From: a virus
Virus record (IMG/VR): IMGVR_UViG_3300030616_000006
Location: 1-44,056 of that record
Direction: 5' to 3' (one strand)
DNA length: 44,056 nt
The position numbers were made by a program, and so were the translations under genes. Shown here in pieces: positions 35,169 through 44,056 of the stretch. Under the pieces are notes generated by a model. It saw only the letters and a program-made list of their open reading frames with translations. It made no database searches and was not told the origin of the DNA. Within the stretch, counting starts at the first letter, position 1, and every line of letters begins with the position of its first letter.

Positions 35169-36014
35169 TTGGCTACTTCCGGATCGTTCAACTGGGACCA
35201 GACCCGCAACCAAATCGTCACCGATGCACTTCGGACAGTGGGTGCGATTGACCAGGAAGGTAGCCCAAGTGCCGCGCAGCTTTCCAATGGCTGCGAGGCG
35301 CTCAATTCGATAGTGAAAAACCTGCAGACGATGGGCCTGGGGTTGTGGGCTCGCGAGTGGACGACCGCGGCGCTGACGGCTTCGACGATGCTGACGCACA
35401 ACGCCGTGAATTACATCTGCGTTCGCAGCCACACGTCTTCGGCGGCGGGAGCTGTGGGAGATGAGCCCGGTGTCGGCAACGACTGGGAAACCTTCTGGAT
35501 GGTAGGAGGCACGGGCGGCGGGGCGTGGGCAACGGCGACGGCCTACAACGCCATTGGCGATTTCGTCCCGGCCTCTGACACGATCTTCATTGAAGAGGCG
35601 TTCATCCGTCGCAACAATTTCGATCACCCGATGAGAGTCGTGAGGTACGCTGATTATCTCACTGGTGTCGGGGCGAAATACAGTACCGGGCTGCCGAGTG
35701 TCCTGACGTTCAACAACAGTCTCGCAAGTCCCGTCGTGCTGATGAGTCCGCAGTCGGAGAGCGCGAGCGATATCGTCAACTATCTACGGTATCGCAAGCT
35801 CGAGGATTTCGATGCTGCCGCCGACAACCCGGACTCGCCGGCGTCCTGGGTGGAGCTACTGGTGTTCGCGCTGGCACGAAGGATTTCGCCGCAATACGGC
35901 CTGCCGCTTGAGGAGAGGTACTATCTAGGCAGAGAAGCGAACCGGCTGCTTGCTCTCGCCAAGAAGGCCGACCAGGAAGCGCCGACGGCCGAGTCTCTCG
36001 ATCCGGTTTTTTAA
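35169..36014 (+). CDS. Head-to-tail adaptor / neck protein (P22 gp4-like), TTG start
   Basis: 281 residues, TTG 35169 after AAGGAGAGATACA. The N-terminal helices (IVTDALRTVGAIDQEGSPSA, then ALNSIVKNLQTMGLGLW) and the C-terminal region (WVELLVFALARRISPQYGLP) are typical of the tail accessory factor that seats below the portal. Between them, residues 75-125 hold an insert, NYICVRSHTSSAAG...PGVGNDWETFWMVGG, which recurs in the gp10-like protein two genes on. It seals packaged DNA and links portal to tail. Confidence 0.78.
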   Translation: MATSGSFNWDQTRNQIVTDALRTVGAIDQEGSPSAAQLSNGCEALNSIVKNLQTMGLGLWAREWTTAALTASTMLTHNAVNYICVRSHTSSAAGAVGDEPGVGNDWETFWMVGGTGGGAWATATAYNAIGDFVPASDTIFIEEAFIRRNNFDHPMRVVRYADYLTGVGAKYSTGLPSVLTFNNSLASPVVLMSPQSESASDIVNYLRYRKLEDFDAAADNPDSPASWVELLVFALARRISPQYGLPLEERYYLGREANRLLALAKKADQEAPTAESLDPVF

Positions 36015-36023
36015 GGAGGAACA

Positions 36024-36794
36024 ATGGCTCTCTTGGCCGCACAAATCGACCTGCTACTTGCGGGGCTTACGAACAAGACTGACGGTGGGCCGCTTGCGGG
36101 CGGCAAGGTTTATACCTACGGAGCCGGTGGCCTTGCCCCGAAGGCAACGTATGAAGACGCAGCTCGCGCAGGGACTCATCCGAACCCGATCGTGCTGGAC
36201 GCATACGGGAGGGCGCTTGCCTTCGGAGACGGTTACTACAAGTTCGTCGTGAAAGATGCGGCTGATGTCGCTCAGTACACGTGGGACTATCTCAACTACA
36301 GCGGCGGATTCTACGAGGGTGACGTTGGCGCTGTTCAGACGATCAAGTACCAGGATGAGGACAACACGGTACGGCAGATCACGAGTCGCGCGGGAGTCGT
36401 AGTCTACAAGGCGGCGGACCAGAATTGTGTCTCGGCCGCCGCGCAGGCGATAGAGTTTGACACGGAAATCGACGACCCGTTTGCCGAGTACAATGTGGGG
36501 ACGCATGAGTTCACCGCGAAGTACGCGGGCGCGTATCTCATCGGATGCGAAATCGAGGTTTCGCTCGTGTCGGCCGGGAAGGTGATCGACCTGTACACGG
36601 CCGGTGATCTTGCGACGCAGATACACCGTCGAGGCGAAAGCGCCGGTCACGATGTATGGGGCCTTGGGTTCACGACGATAGAAGAACTGGCGGCCGGGAA
36701 TCAGATTTCCTTCATGGTCAGCGGCAATGATGCGGCCTGGGACGTTCTTGGAGGGCGCGGCGCTTCGCGTGCTATGTTTGCGAGACTTTTCTAA
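36024..36794 (+). CDS. Fibre-type protein: N-terminal phage-fibre domain plus C1q-like head
   Basis: 256 residues, ATG 36024 after AAGGAGG. The N-terminal part (GGPLAGGKVYTYGAGGLAPK, then NPIVLDAYGRALAFGDGYYK) is the common domain that phage tail fibres use to attach. From residue about 125 the protein looks C1q/TNF-like (jelly-roll trimer): VVVYKAADQNCVSAAAQAIE, GTHEFTAKYAGAYLIGCEIE and the end ASRAMFARLF. It may be a short head- or neck-attached fibre with a trimeric knob, inferred from its domain order and neighbours. Confidence 0.75.
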   Translation: MALLAAQIDLLLAGLTNKTDGGPLAGGKVYTYGAGGLAPKATYEDAARAGTHPNPIVLDAYGRALAFGDGYYKFVVKDAADVAQYTWDYLNYSGGFYEGDVGAVQTIKYQDEDNTVRQITSRAGVVVYKAADQNCVSAAAQAIEFDTEIDDPFAEYNVGTHEFTAKYAGAYLIGCEIEVSLVSAGKVIDLYTAGDLATQIHRRGESAGHDVWGLGFTTIEELAAGNQISFMVSGNDAAWDVLGGRGASRAMFARLF

Positions 36795-38407
36795 TGCCGA
36801 AAAAAATGATTCCGCTCAACACCGATCCCTACGAGAACGTAGACGAATCGGAACTGCGAGAAACGCACGCGGCGAAACTCAAGAATGCGTATGTCGATGA
36901 CCTGAAGAACACCAAGCGGCGCCCGGGCCTTCTGTCCAAGTGGGACCTGAGTACCGACGTCACTAACCCGACATACTACACCGGCGCACCACTCGACGGC
37001 ATCTTCTGGTGGAACTCTCAGAAGCGGCTGATTATCGCCGCCGGTCGAAGCCTCTACTATATTGACAGCCCCTTCGCCGCGCCGGTCTGGATTGGAAGCC
37101 CGACCAACCTTGCCCGCGGAACGCCCGTAGTCTTTGCCGATTGCGGCAATGACCTCCTGTGTGCAAATGGGACCGGGATGTTCTACGTAAACATCACGGG
37201 CGGAATCATCACGGCCGAGAACGTCCCGGTTTCCAGTGAAGTGATTGGAACGGACGCGCTGAATTATCGCTGTAAGGTGGCCCACATCGCTGCCGCCGCA
37301 AACAGGCCGACCACCGGAGCGGACTGGGCCGACTACTGGGAGCTGGCCGGTTTCTCCGGTGTGCCGTGGGTCGTGGATACGGCATATATCTACAGCGACC
37401 CTCCGCTGTGGAGCACACATGTCGGATACCTTGACGGGTACAGCCTTGCCAACGACAACAACGACGAGTTCCGCTGGTCTACCGCGGACAACGTGCAGGC
37501 GTGGTCGGCGCTCGACTTCGCTACGGCTGAAGCGGCCCCGGACAACGTGATGGCGCTGCTCGTAAACTGGCGGGAGATCCTGTTGGTGGGCGAGACGACA
37601 ACCGAGACATGGTACAACGCTGGGACGACCGCTCCGTTCGGCAAGCTCGCGGGAACCCATATCGAACGAGGCACGAGTGCAAGATATACCGTCAAGAGCC
37701 TGGGCAACACATGGTTCTGGCTCGACCAGGACCGTCGCCTCATCACGCTCGTTCAGAGGACTCCGCAGGTCGTCAGCGGCCCGTTCGAGAAAACGATTGA
37801 GGGCTTCACCGAAGTCTCCGATGCTACGGCAGACGTTCTCGATGTCGGCGGTCAGCATTGGCTGGTTCTTACCTTCCCGAGTGCGAACAGGACGTTCGCG
37901 TATGAGTACGCAAGGAAAACGTGGAGTGAGTGGTCCACATGGGACCCCATTGGTGCGATTGACCAGGAGTGGCGTGCGCGGTATTTCTGTCTTGTGCCTG
38001 AGTGGGGCATGTGTCTCGCGGGCGACCGGCTGAGTTCCAAGATATTCGACGTATCGCCCGACTATCACGATGACGACGGAGACGACATTCGCGTACTCAG
38101 GCGCACGGGCCACATCACGCACGACACGCACATGATGAAGCGGACGAACAGGATCGTCATTCGGTTAAAACGCGGCGTGGGAAGCGTTGCGGGCAGCGAA
38201 CCGAAGATGAGCGTGCGATGGAAGAACGACAATAGCGACTGGAGCCAGCCGCGTGAGGTGTCACTGGGGAAGATAGGTGAGGATTTCTGTTTCGCGACCC
38301 TTCACGGCCTGGGGATGTACCGAAGCAGGCAGTTTGAGTTCGTGCTTCTCGGGGCCTCCGACTTTATTCTCATGGATGCAGAAGAAGACGTTGACGCATT
38401 GAGGTAG
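36794..38407 (+). CDS. P22 gp10-like packaged DNA stabilisation protein
   Basis: 537 residues, ATG 36794 overlapping the previous stop. It begins MPKKMIPLNTDPYENVDESE and continues with KNAYVDDLKNTKRRPGLLSK, the typical opening of this hub protein. Repeated aromatic strands (LDGIFWWNSQKRLIIAAGRS, GYSLANDNNDEFRWS, WREILLVGETTTETWYNAG) suggest a beta-propeller-like body. An insert NYRCKVAHIAAAANRPTTGA near residue 156 matches the one in the gp4-like neck protein. It closes the tail channel above the spike. Confidence 0.82.
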   Translation: MPKKMIPLNTDPYENVDESELRETHAAKLKNAYVDDLKNTKRRPGLLSKWDLSTDVTNPTYYTGAPLDGIFWWNSQKRLIIAAGRSLYYIDSPFAAPVWIGSPTNLARGTPVVFADCGNDLLCANGTGMFYVNITGGIITAENVPVSSEVIGTDALNYRCKVAHIAAAANRPTTGADWADYWELAGFSGVPWVVDTAYIYSDPPLWSTHVGYLDGYSLANDNNDEFRWSTADNVQAWSALDFATAEAAPDNVMALLVNWREILLVGETTTETWYNAGTTAPFGKLAGTHIERGTSARYTVKSLGNTWFWLDQDRRLITLVQRTPQVVSGPFEKTIEGFTEVSDATADVLDVGGQHWLVLTFPSANRTFAYEYARKTWSEWSTWDPIGAIDQEWRARYFCLVPEWGMCLAGDRLSSKIFDVSPDYHDDDGDDIRVLRRTGHITHDTHMMKRTNRIVIRLKRGVGSVAGSEPKMSVRWKNDNSDWSQPREVSLGKIGEDFCFATLHGLGMYRSRQFEFVLLGASDFILMDAEEDVDALR

Positions 38408-38411
38408 ACGT

Positions 38412-41400
38412 ATGCCCGTTATAGTACAGATACCGCCGAGGACCGACGACTGGAGAGAAGTCGGTGGATGGCGGCAGAATGTGTATGACGTGCTTTCTCA
38501 GTTGTCACTCAACGACGATGGCAACGGGTTGATCGTTGAAAACTTCGCGATCACCGACACGCTTTATGTTGACCGGATACGAGAGTACACGGTCGGCGTT
38601 GGCGTTACTGTTGAGGATGTTCTGCTGCAGGACGGCAACATAACAATCGGAAGCGGGAATTGGCTCGGTGGTGGCGGCGGTGCGCCGCGTCTTGCGTACG
38701 ATGCTACAGAACAGGTTCTTGCTTTTCTCGACGATGACGTAGAGACGAGATGGATTTCGCTCGATGACGCTAACCGTTACACGAGTCTTCGGCGAGTCGC
38801 TGAGTCACAGGAGGCGGTCAGAACAAATCAGATTCTTGGCCTTCAGACCACCAGCGGCTTAGAGTTCGCGGGTGCGAGTCCGTGTGAGCACGTAAACAGT
38901 GGCGTATACGCAACGCAGTTTCAGGTAGACGGCAAGACCACTTTTACGATTGAGTTCTGGGCAAAGCCTGTTGCCGCAGACGTTAATGGAACAGTCTTTG
39001 GCACGATATGGGGAGCCAATTACTTCTACTTTGGACAGGATGCTGGGGGATCGGGTAGCTGGTCTGCAGCGGTAGGAGCAAGCGGCTGGGGCGATACTGG
39101 AGTTGCCTGTGATGCTGGAGTGTGGCAGCATATCGTTTACAGATCGAACGCTCTAGCGGCAACGTGTGACATCTGGAAGAACGGAGTTCTTGCAGGCACG
39201 GAGGCATATGACGAGAACTTTGCAAACCTTCCGCGCCCTCTAGCTGGCCCGGATGGAACGCAGGCTTGGATAGGCGACTACAACAACGGTTCGGCAGGAG
39301 GACATAATTGGTACGCAGGAGTTCTTGATGAGGTTCGGGTCTACAATCGAGAGCTGACTGATGCAGAGATCGTCGCGCATTACGCCGCTGGGGTTGGACT
39401 CTACGGGTCTAAGGAAACGGGTCAGTTGGGTGGCTACCACATGGACGAGGGTTCCGGAGCCGTCACCCTCAACTATCAGAACGGAGAGGCGAGGTGGCTT
39501 TACGGTGACGGTGGAGAACCCGACTGGACTCCACTCACTCCGTATGGGTCGGGCTCGATAGCTAAGCCCGGAATCGGTTTTGTTGGCCTGTTGCTTCGGG
39601 CTATCTGGGGCGGCACGTCAGCCGCGGCGGGGCCTCCCACGCCGTCTTACGAAGGCCAGATAATCTTGGACGGCACGGTAATCTGGGAAGCCGTCTATCC
39701 CGACATGACCGCCGCATGGGCGGTTGGTCATGTTCCTGCGGTGCAGGCAGTATTTGACGTAAACGTCTGGAGTGCTATATCCTCAAGTACCGTTGGCACC
39801 ATAGGGGACATCACCTTCGGGGCCGGTCTTGCAGACGTTACGCTTGTAGGCCAGCAGTTGATGTTCAACATCGGCACGAACACGCTGATGAGAATGGACA
39901 CTGGAGGCATCTACTTCTACCGCGACATCATTTTCTATGGCGACAATCTCAGGATAGCAGACGTAGACTCATCGCATAGCTTGGGGTTGCTGTGCGCGAG
40001 TGACCTCACCGCAGACAGGAACCTTGCGATATTCACGGGAGATGCCGATAGGTCGCTCACGTTCGAGGGCGACGCGATAGTCTCGCAGGACTACTCGACC
40101 GACGGCGATGTGCAGTTCGGCACGATTACGACTACGGGTGTAGGAACATTTGACTCGGTAATCGTATCAAACGGCGGCAGTCTGGACGTATACGAAGACA
40201 TCACATGGCTTGGAGGCACAGGCGAGAACCTGCTACAGTTCCCCACGAACCTTGCCGTGGCGTTAGAGATTGGCACGACAGGAGTACCCTATCAGGTATT
40301 CGACTCAACGACCGACGCAGAGCAGATAGAGTACTTCAGCAATCAGTACGTCATTACCAAGGCAGGCACCGACGAAGCGGTAAACGCCGCGATAGACTCC
40401 GGTGCCTTGAACATCCTGCTGACTGCTGGGGGGACGGTGGATGCGGAGTCCACCATTGACAACGATTACACGATGCTTCGAGGTGGAGGGTGGGGCACGT
40501 TACTGGATGCTACGGGTGCCCATACTTTCCACGTCATCAACCTTGGAAGCCATGATTACTGCTCGGTACGCGACATGCGGATTCAGGGGAAGTCGAGCGG
40601 GACCGCAAGCGACCTCATCAACGGCAACGGCGCTGAGTACACCACGCTGATGAACCTTTGGCTGGAGGACTCCGACGACGACGCCGCGTACCTCTACAAC
40701 TGTGACTACTCGACGGTAGCATTCTGCAACATCATCGACGCTGATGGCGACGGTATAGACTTCAGCCACTCCGACTTTGTGCGCTGCTTCGGTAACTACT
40801 TCAAGGACAATGGTGGGTATGGCGTTCTCTCCGACAGTACGAATCGGTACTCGACGTACATGGGGAACATTCTTTGGAACGACTTCGCAAGGCTGATGGG
40901 TGGCTACAATACATACATAGGGAATGTAACCCTTTCGGCCAGCTGTGGCGTGAATACCGTTAGCAGCTATCAGCCTGTTATAGGGAACGTGTGGGCATCC
41001 TGCACGAACAGCATGTACATGCAGTCCAGTCTTGGCGTTATCTTCGGCAACTGCTCGGTGACGCCGACGCAGACACACTTCTCGTTCACGGCGAACCGGA
41101 CAAGAAACATATTTGCCTGCAACAATCTTTATCAGGCCGCGAACACCTACAACGACATGCCGCTCGACCAGCATGACGATAGCATCTACCTCGGGAACCT
41201 GTTCATCAGCGCAGTCGGGAAGTCTGAGAGGGCGATCTACGCGACGAACACAGAGCGCGGGGTAATTGTCGCCTCGCTTTCGCTGGGACACGATACGGGC
41301 GGATTGAACCTTGACACTGATAGCCACTACTGGACGGTTGTAGGGAACAACTTCTACGGTGACGATGGCTGCTCAGATGCTCCGATAGTTGTGGCTGGCG

Positions 41401-43724
41401 ATCACAACATCCTTATGGGCAACCATCGTGGAACGACTGCAATCACCAACACGGGAGCCAACAACATCATATTTGACCACGACACAACGAACATGGTTTC
41501 TCTGATGAACCACGCCTGTAGCTGGATAGCCGCAGACGGTGCCCGCGCCGGTGAGTACGTCGGCATCTTCCACAACCTGGAAGCCACGGACGACGAGAGT
41601 TTCGGAGTCTACATCCGGGCGGGAAGTACCACCGCAGACTACAACATCCGTGGCTACGACCATGACGCAGCCAATGAGCTGTGGCATATAGATGGGGCGG
41701 GTAATTTGTTCGTTGCTAATAGTCTAGAGTGTCTGCAGGCCACCGCCACCAAGATCAACCTCGGAGGCGGTCTTACCGCTTTCGTCTTAAACGGCGTTTC
41801 GCTGGATGCAGTTGTTGGTGCGACTTCGCAGATTGACACGGAACTTCACTACGTTGCACTACAGCACTCGAATACCGCTTTGGCTGGTACACGTTTCATG
41901 TACGGACGTTCGCGGGGTACGCTTGCCGTACCAGTGATAGTGCAAGACAATGATGTCCTGGCTGCTATTGACGCCGCGGGTTTCGACGGCACGGATTATG
42001 TTCTTGCCGCACAAATAGACTTTGAAGTGGATGGAGCTCCTGGTGCCAATGACATGCCGGGCAGGATCGTTTTCAAGACTACTACTGACGGCGGGGTATT
42101 ACCCACTACGCGATGGACGATAGACAGTACCGGACAGTTGTTATCAGGTGCGGACGGGACGGCTGCTTTCGACATTGTTACCGCTGGTAGCGTTGCCTGT
42201 GGGGCGATTGCATTAACAGGCGACTTGATTCTCAGCGAAGATATATTGAACGCCGACAACGACGATGTCCTTACGATATACGGCGGCAACGGGGCCGCGC
42301 AGGGCGCGAGCATCTCCCTGTACGGCGAGACGCACGCCACTGGCGCAGGAGACATGTACTTCTACTCAGGCGCATTCGCACAGCTCTGGTACGACAGGAC
42401 AAACGATGAGTGGTACTACTACGCGGGCATAACGCTGACCACGGGGGAGACTCTAAGTTTCGCAGACGGTGGCAGCGTCAACCTCATCTCGACTACGGTA
42501 GGCGACCCCGGTGATGACACGACGCTGGTAACAGAGCAGGGGATACGCGAGGCGCTTGATGCTATCCCGGCCGGTGGTGACGTTACGGCCGGAGCGAACA
42601 TAGCGGACCACACGCTCGTGCGTGGCGACGGCGGCGCGAAGGGCATACAGGACAGTGGCATTACCGTCAGCGATGCAGACGATGTCAGCGGCATGGGGAC
42701 CCTTGGGTGTGGAGCGATCACGAGTACCGGAGACATCACGGCGCAGGGCGGCGACGTACATGTGGGCGTGGACAAGACGACCGAAGGAATCCTTCACCTC
42801 TACGGAGCCAACGAAGACGCAGACAACCCTCAAGGTGGCGCGACGTACTTCTATTCATCTGACTTCTACGAGGGCAACGTAGACCACTGGATCATACAGA
42901 ACTACGCGGGAGACTTGCAGTTCATGTCTGACGGTGCTCATGTGATGACGATGGTGGATGCGACGCTGAGCGTCAATTTCCACACTCGTGCCATTTACGG
43001 TATAGGTACTGTGGGCTGTGGGGCGATAACGAGTACGGGGAACCTTATTGTCTTGAGCGATATCGGTATCGCGGCAGACACAGACCTGATACAGCTTACT
43101 GCGGCGAATACGGTGCAGGTGAATGGCAACGTCGGGATAGGTGTGGCACCGAGCTACCCGCTTCATTTGACTGGAGCTATGGCCGGGGATTTTATCACCA
43201 AGCTCATCAACAGCACCGCCACAAACCCGAACGGCTTATGGATAGACTTCAGCGGAGCATCCAATGATGATAACACAAGAAAGTTTCTTGTCTGTGAAGA
43301 TAGCACCGCCTATCGCTGTTACATCTACTCTGATGGCGACCTCGCAAATCACGACGGCACCTACGGGGCTATCTCAGACGTCTCACTCAAGCAGGACATC
43401 GTTGACGCTCCGAGTTATTGGGATGACTTCAAAAACGTACGGTATAGGAAGTTTCGATTCGCTTCCGACGTTGAAGCTGACAAGGACGCTCCTGACCTAT
43501 TTGGCACGGTGGCGCAGGAACTTGCGACGGTGTTTCCGCGTCTCGTGCATGAGTCTGACGGGATTAAGTGGACTGACATATCAACGCTGTCGCAGATAGG
43601 TGGGAAGGTCTTGCAGGAAGCGCAGGTCCGTATAGAACTGGCCGACACCGAACGCGCCGCGATGCAGGCACGCATAGATTCATTGGAGGCGGAGGTTGCC
43701 ACGTTGAAGACGGCGAGGAACTGA
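38412..43724 (+). CDS. Tailspike: LamG, beta-helix and S74 chaperone domains
   Basis: 1770 residues, ATG 38412, four bases after the previous stop. The N-terminal 40 residues should attach it to the tail. Residues about 176-326 form a LamG/concanavalin-like domain (TFTIEFWAKPVAAD...DEVRVYNRELTDAEIVAHY). Residues about 645-1035 are a pectate-lyase-like right-handed beta-helix (NILLTAGGTVDAESTIDNDY, then many short N/D-G turns). Three copies of a GxxxCGAI(T/A)(S/L)TG repeat follow. The S74 chaperone at the C-terminus has S1655-DVSLK1660, the Ser/Lys dyad for self-cleavage that would release about 116 residues. It is the host receptor-binding, probably glycan-processing protein. Confidence 0.85.
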   Translation: MPVIVQIPPRTDDWREVGGWRQNVYDVLSQLSLNDDGNGLIVENFAITDTLYVDRIREYTVGVGVTVEDVLLQDGNITIGSGNWLGGGGGAPRLAYDATEQVLAFLDDDVETRWISLDDANRYTSLRRVAESQEAVRTNQILGLQTTSGLEFAGASPCEHVNSGVYATQFQVDGKTTFTIEFWAKPVAADVNGTVFGTIWGANYFYFGQDAGGSGSWSAAVGASGWGDTGVACDAGVWQHIVYRSNALAATCDIWKNGVLAGTEAYDENFANLPRPLAGPDGTQAWIGDYNNGSAGGHNWYAGVLDEVRVYNRELTDAEIVAHYAAGVGLYGSKETGQLGGYHMDEGSGAVTLNYQNGEARWLYGDGGEPDWTPLTPYGSGSIAKPGIGFVGLLLRAIWGGTSAAAGPPTPSYEGQIILDGTVIWEAVYPDMTAAWAVGHVPAVQAVFDVNVWSAISSSTVGTIGDITFGAGLADVTLVGQQLMFNIGTNTLMRMDTGGIYFYRDIIFYGDNLRIADVDSSHSLGLLCASDLTADRNLAIFTGDADRSLTFEGDAIVSQDYSTDGDVQFGTITTTGVGTFDSVIVSNGGSLDVYEDITWLGGTGENLLQFPTNLAVALEIGTTGVPYQVFDSTTDAEQIEYFSNQYVITKAGTDEAVNAAIDSGALNILLTAGGTVDAESTIDNDYTMLRGGGWGTLLDATGAHTFHVINLGSHDYCSVRDMRIQGKSSGTASDLINGNGAEYTTLMNLWLEDSDDDAAYLYNCDYSTVAFCNIIDADGDGIDFSHSDFVRCFGNYFKDNGGYGVLSDSTNRYSTYMGNILWNDFARLMGGYNTYIGNVTLSASCGVNTVSSYQPVIGNVWASCTNSMYMQSSLGVIFGNCSVTPTQTHFSFTANRTRNIFACNNLYQAANTYNDMPLDQHDDSIYLGNLFISAVGKSERAIYATNTERGVIVASLSLGHDTGGLNLDTDSHYWTVVGNNFYGDDGCSDAPIVVAGDHNILMGNHRGTTAITNTGANNIIFDHDTTNMVSLMNHACSWIAADGARAGEYVGIFHNLEATDDESFGVYIRAGSTTADYNIRGYDHDAANELWHIDGAGNLFVANSLECLQATATKINLGGGLTAFVLNGVSLDAVVGATSQIDTELHYVALQHSNTALAGTRFMYGRSRGTLAVPVIVQDNDVLAAIDAAGFDGTDYVLAAQIDFEVDGAPGANDMPGRIVFKTTTDGGVLPTTRWTIDSTGQLLSGADGTAAFDIVTAGSVACGAIALTGDLILSEDILNADNDDVLTIYGGNGAAQGASISLYGETHATGAGDMYFYSGAFAQLWYDRTNDEWYYYAGITLTTGETLSFADGGSVNLISTTVGDPGDDTTLVTEQGIREALDAIPAGGDVTAGANIADHTLVRGDGGAKGIQDSGITVSDADDVSGMGTLGCGAITSTGDITAQGGDVHVGVDKTTEGILHLYGANEDADNPQGGATYFYSSDFYEGNVDHWIIQNYAGDLQFMSDGAHVMTMVDATLSVNFHTRAIYGIGTVGCGAITSTGNLIVLSDIGIAADTDLIQLTAANTVQVNGNVGIGVAPSYPLHLTGAMAGDFITKLINSTATNPNGLWIDFSGASNDDNTRKFLVCEDSTAYRCYIYSDGDLANHDGTYGAISDVSLKQDIVDAPSYWDDFKNVRYRKFRFASDVEADKDAPDLFGTVAQELATVFPRLVHESDGIKWTDISTLSQIGGKVLQEAQVRIELADTERAAMQARIDSLEAEVATLKTARN

Positions 43725-43725
43725 C

Positions 43726-43932
43726 ATGTTCACCCCAGAGACCATGAACCTCATTGTTGCGGTGGTGCTCGGGCTGCACGTAGCGGTCGAGTTGGTTCAC
43801 TACTTCATCGGCTTTGTGGACAACCGAAGGACGAAGAAGATACTGACGAGTATCGAGGCCATTCTGAAAAAGGAGCCGCCCTGTGTAGAGCGGCTGAAAC
43901 AGATAGAGAGGACTTTGAAGGAGGCGCGATGA
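43726..43932 (+). CDS. Small single-span membrane protein
   Basis: 68 residues, ATG 43726, one base after the tailspike stop. One hydrophobic helix (MNLIVAVVLGLHVAVELVHY) is followed by a charged, coiled C-terminus (RTKKILTSIEAILKKEPPCV). Same plan as the protein at 281 on the circle. The TGA 43930-43932 overlaps the next ATG. A holin or spanin-type role is possible, but no lysin is seen nearby. Confidence 0.7.
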   Translation: MFTPETMNLIVAVVLGLHVAVELVHYFIGFVDNRRTKKILTSIEAILKKEPPCVERLKQIERTLKEAR

Positions 43933-44056
43933 TAATCAGTATCGACATACCCGACGCGGCGGCACCTGACCTGGTAGACATGTACTGCGCTGAAGGCGAC
44001 TACGAGAACAACAAGCTACAGGACGAAACGAGGGCGCAGTTTGCCAAGCGTATGCA
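43929..44056 (+). CDS. 5' end of the gene continued at base 1
   Basis: ATG 43929 after GGAGGCGCG, in frame with the open reading frame at 1-269. It begins MIISIDIPDAAAP. The first 127 bases of the coding sequence after the A are the terminal repeat. The gene is complete only when the two ends are joined; the ends are an assembly cut, not a true gene break. Confidence 0.75.
   Translation, partial: MIISIDIPDAAAPDLVDMYCAEGDYENNKLQDETRAQFAKRM
43930..44056. repeat. 127-bp terminal direct repeat, right copy
   Basis: Identical to bases 1-127, base for base. It shows that the sequence is circular or circularly permuted, with a unique length of 43,929 bp. It may be purely an assembler overlap, because 127 equals a usual k-mer size and the repeat cuts through a gene. 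Confidence 0.95.

Noticed and set aside
1-44056. tRNA genes, CRISPR arrays and integrase or attachment sites
   Set aside because: No cloverleaf-like sequence with a T-arm GTTCGAATC type box, no regularly spaced repeat array, and no integrase motif was found by eye.

Overview
The window is one complete podovirus-like bacteriophage genome from a circular assembly. The last 127 bases (43930-44056) repeat the first 127 exactly, so the unique genome is 43,929 bp and the gene cut at base 1 begins at 43929. The structural genes are those of a short-tailed phage: a P22-type portal, an N4gp56-family capsid, P22 gp4/gp10-like neck proteins, internal/ejection proteins and a 1770-residue tailspike. No DNA or RNA polymerase, primase, helicase, integrase or tail tape-measure gene is recognisable. 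A lipobox-bearing lipoprotein and strong Shine-Dalgarno sites fit a Gram-negative bacterial host, but the host cannot be named.

Layout. (1) 24.7-44.1 kb and 0-6.7 kb, plus strand: an extended-minus-10 promoter starts the late module. It holds a small-terminase candidate, a run of small purine-rich genes, large terminase, portal, scaffold, major capsid gene split by a group I intron, two tandem paralogous decoration-like proteins, neck proteins, the tailspike with an S74 self-cleaving C-terminus, small membrane proteins, a GNAT protein and three internal-virion/ejection-type proteins, the largest 1250 residues. (2) 6.8-15.9 kb, plus strand: recombination and DNA metabolism. It holds a Cas4/AddB-like Fe-S PD-(D/E)XK nuclease, an RDF-like protein, a Rad50-like ATPase, a RuvC-like resolvase, SSB, and an unusual glycosyltransferase/TPR/methyltransferase trio. 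(3) 16.0-19.9 kb, plus strand: a tightly overlapped array of small accessory genes (winged helix, Lar-like, several small zinc proteins, small membrane proteins) joined by near-identical junction sequences. (4) 19.87-22.8 kb: a promoter plus intrinsic terminator bracketing about 100 nt (small RNA or attenuator), then an HNH protein, a DUF1376-like replication protein and a DNA methyltransferase with an antisense HNH endonuclease gene nested inside it. (5) 22.9-24.6 kb, minus strand: an operon of six small genes plus a leader ORF, with its own promoter, a structured leader and a terminator.

The genome probably relies on host replication and transcription enzymes and supplies its own origin recognition (DUF1376-like), SSB and recombination nucleases. 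Three homing-type or HNH nuclease genes are present: an intron LAGLIDADG, an antisense HNH in the methyltransferase, and a free HNH. The most notable features are the capsid intron with nearly all of its helices readable, the overlapping sense/antisense methyltransferase-HNH pair, two 5' leaders with interleaved inverted repeats, the repeated junctions of the small-gene arrays, and a duplicated gene-plus-hairpin unit whose stems covary. No lysin was recognised.
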